From: Pseudomonadota bacterium
Lineage (GTDB): Bacteria; Pseudomonadota; Gammaproteobacteria; Burkholderiales; Rhodocyclaceae
Assembly: GCA_009778425.1 (NCBI GenBank)
Contig: WRJU01000180.1
Span: 1 to 8,768, forward strand
DNA: 8,768 nucleotides
Reading direction: 5' to 3'
Shown in pieces: positions 7,119 through 8,768 of the stretch (its first letter is position 1; every line of letters begins with the position of its first letter). Under the pieces are notes generated by a model. The model worked only from the letters and a program-made list of their open reading frames with translations, did not search any database and was not told the DNA's origin. A program made the position numbers and the translations under genes.

Positions 7119-8768
7119 TCAGAATGTGGCGCCGAGCAGAAAATCGAAGGGCCGGGTTTTGTCGCCCTCTTTCTTTTTCAGCGGATAACCCAGGCTGAAC
7201 TTGAGCGGGCCGATCGGCGCGTTCCACGTCAACGCCAAGCCCGCACTGTAACGCAAATCTTGAGCTCTGATACGCTGATCTTCCCCCGTATCAGGGTCTT
7301 TCCCCCAGACATAGCCCGCGTCGACGAAGGTCGAGAAACGGAACGAGCGATCGCTCCCCGAACCGGGCATCGGGAAGAAAAATTCAAGATTGGCAACGAA
7401 TTTACGCGTACCGCCCAATGCGTTGTCATCCTTATCCCTTGGGCCTAGCGAATACGATTCATAACCACGCACCGAACCGAGGCCGCCTACATAGAAATTC
7501 TTGTAGAACGGCATCGGTTTTTGATTGTAAGCCTTGGCCCAGCCAAACTCGGTATTGAACATCAGGGCATGGCCGCCATTGCCAACCGGGATCCAGTGCT
7601 GGAACTGGTAAGTGGCCTTGCCATAACGCAGATCCGCCGGAGCGACTGCGACTTCACCGTAAATACGCTGGTAAGTGCCCTTGGTCGGGTAAAGATAGCT
7701 ATTGCGGGAATCGCGCCCCCAGCCCATGCTCACGATCAGGCTGCTGACATCAACAGTACCAATACCGTCGCCCTTGCTACAGTCGGGATCCTTGCAGAAA
7801 TCCCTGTAGAAATCCTTATACAGGTCATGGCTGTCCTGATACGTGGTAATCCTGGTACGGTCGAACGCCAAGCCGAAACTGATGCTGTCGTCCTCGGCAA
7901 TCGGATAGCCCATACGTAGCCCTGCCCCCACTGACTGCGTCTTGTAGGGTGATACCGAATAGGTTTTTGCCGGATCGTAAGTACGGTAATAAACGTCTCC
8001 CCCCAAGCTCACGCCATCGACGGTGAAATACGGGTCGGTCAGGGACAGCGACAAGGTACGGGAGGATTTGGACGTGTCGAAGGAAAGCACCGCGTTCTTG
8101 CCGGAACCAAAAATATTGCTATCCGAGATCGCCGCCTGGAGCACGGCCTTTTCGGCAGAGGAATACCCCACCCCGAGCATCAGGTTGCCGGTGCGCCGTT
8201 CCTTGACCGTAAAATTGACATCAACCTGATCAGTCGCCTCCGCCACAGGCGGCGTTTCAACCGTCACCTCGTCGAAAAAACCCAGCCTGTCGACGCGGTC
8301 GCGCGAACGTTTAATCGCCGCGCCGTCGTACCAAGCGCTTTCCATCTGCCGTACCTCCCGGCGGATGACATCATCACGGGTTCTGTTATTGCCCTGCACA
8401 TTGACGCGACGCACATACACCTTGCGACCGGGATCGACGTAGATGGTGAACGCGACTTCATGTTTTTGTTCATTCAGTTCGGGCGCGGCGTTGACGTTGG
8501 CGAACGCGTAGCCCTCGTTGCCCAGGCGGTCTGTGATGGCCTTGGTGGTTTCAGTCAGGCGTTCGCGTGAAAAAATCTCGCCCGGATGGATGGTCGTCAG
8601 CTTCAGGTACTCTTCTTCAGGCAAGACCAGGTTACCCGCGTAACGCACGTCGGTGACGGCATAACGTTCGCCTTCGCGCAGGCTGATCGTAATGTAGATG
8701 TCCTTTTTATCCGGCGTGATCGAAACCTGGGTGGATTCGATGTCGAAATCGAGATAACCGCGGTCGAG
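7119..8768 (-). CDS. bamA: Outer membrane protein assembly factor BamA (partial, N-terminus outside window)
   Basis: Core of the Bam complex, which folds and inserts beta-barrel proteins into the outer membrane. The last 549 residues are visible; E. coli BamA has about 810, so the signal peptide, POTRA 1-2 and part of POTRA 3 lie beyond the right edge. The visible part starts inside POTRA 3 (RGYLDFDIESTQVSITPDKK), followed by POTRA 4 (about 37-115) and POTRA 5 (about 117-191, with RLGFFDEV and VDVNFTVKERRTG). The 16-strand barrel fills the rest, with DPYFTVDGVSLGG and the loop-6 lid motif VRGY (V433 of the visible part, bases 7461-7472). The protein ends FDFLLGATF, a proper C-terminal beta-signal with terminal Phe. 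Two Cys form CKDPDC in a predicted extracellular loop, and loop 6 is short. No frameshift is seen. Confidence 0.98.
   Translation of the reverse strand, partial: LDRGYLDFDIESTQVSITPDKKDIYITISLREGERYAVTDVRYAGNLVLPEEEYLKLTTIHPGEIFSRERLTETTKAITDRLGNEGYAFANVNAAPELNEQKHEVAFTIYVDPGRKVYVRRVNVQGNNRTRDDVIRREVRQMESAWYDGAAIKRSRDRVDRLGFFDEVTVETPPVAEATDQVDVNFTVKERRTGNLMLGVGYSSAEKAVLQAAISDSNIFGSGKNAVLSFDTSKSSRTLSLSLTDPYFTVDGVSLGGDVYYRTYDPAKTYSVSPYKTQSVGAGLRMGYPIAEDDSISFGLAFDRTRITTYQDSHDLYKDFYRDFCKDPDCSKGDGIGTVDVSSLIVSMGWGRDSRNSYLYPTKGTYQRIYGEVAVAPADLRYGKATYQFQHWIPVGNGGHALMFNTEFGWAKAYNQKPMPFYKNFYVGGLGSVRGYESYSLGPRDKDDNALGGTRKFVANLEFFFPMPGSGSDRSFRFSTFVDAGYVWGKDPDTGEDQRIRAQDLRYSAGLALTWNAPIGPLKFSLGYPLKKKEGDKTRPFDFLLGATF

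Noticed and set aside
1..8768. A new defence, mobile or otherwise undescribed multi-gene system
   Set aside because: Almost every base is accounted for by conserved housekeeping genes in a familiar order; no transposase, integrase, repeat array, tRNA or unknown large gene is present on either strand.

Overview
This is an ordinary core-genome segment from a betaproteobacterium; the protein sequences and codon choice suggest the Rhodocyclales or a close order, but I cannot name a genus. Every convincing gene lies on the minus strand, so transcription runs from the right edge to the left. Both edges cut through genes: bamA at the right lacks its N-terminus and dnaE at the left lacks its C-terminus.

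In transcription order the window holds: bamA (outer-membrane protein assembly, POTRA 3 end to the C-terminus), skp/ompH (periplasmic chaperone), lpxD, fabZ, lpxA, lpxB (lipid A and fatty-acid synthesis), rnhB (RNase HII), a SPOUT-class RNA 2'-O-methyltransferase, a 31-codon ORF that resembles the start of an O6-methylguanine-DNA methyltransferase, and dnaE (DNA polymerase III alpha). This matches the classic E. coli order bamA-skp-lpxD-fabZ-lpxA-lpxB-rnhB-dnaE. The methyltransferase and the small ORF are inserted between rnhB and dnaE.

The genes are tightly packed: fabZ/lpxA overlap by four bases (ATGA), lpxA/lpxB are one base apart, and lpxB/rnhB are seven apart. The methyltransferase stop overlaps the small ORF start. 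Good Shine-Dalgarno sequences are scarce, which suggests one long, translationally coupled transcript. Together the genes build the outer membrane: FabZ supplies unsaturated and saturated acyl-ACP precursors, LpxA, LpxD and LpxB make the early lipid A intermediates, and Skp and BamA deliver and insert beta-barrel proteins. RnhB and DnaE belong to DNA maintenance and replication.

I found no RNA gene, CRISPR, insertion sequence, phage gene or new defence-like system. The points that deserve a second look are the ogt/ada-like fragment, the methyltransferase insertion in the operon, a cysteine pair in an unusual BamA loop, the alanine at the LpxA acyl-chain ruler position, and the peculiar dnaE start region.
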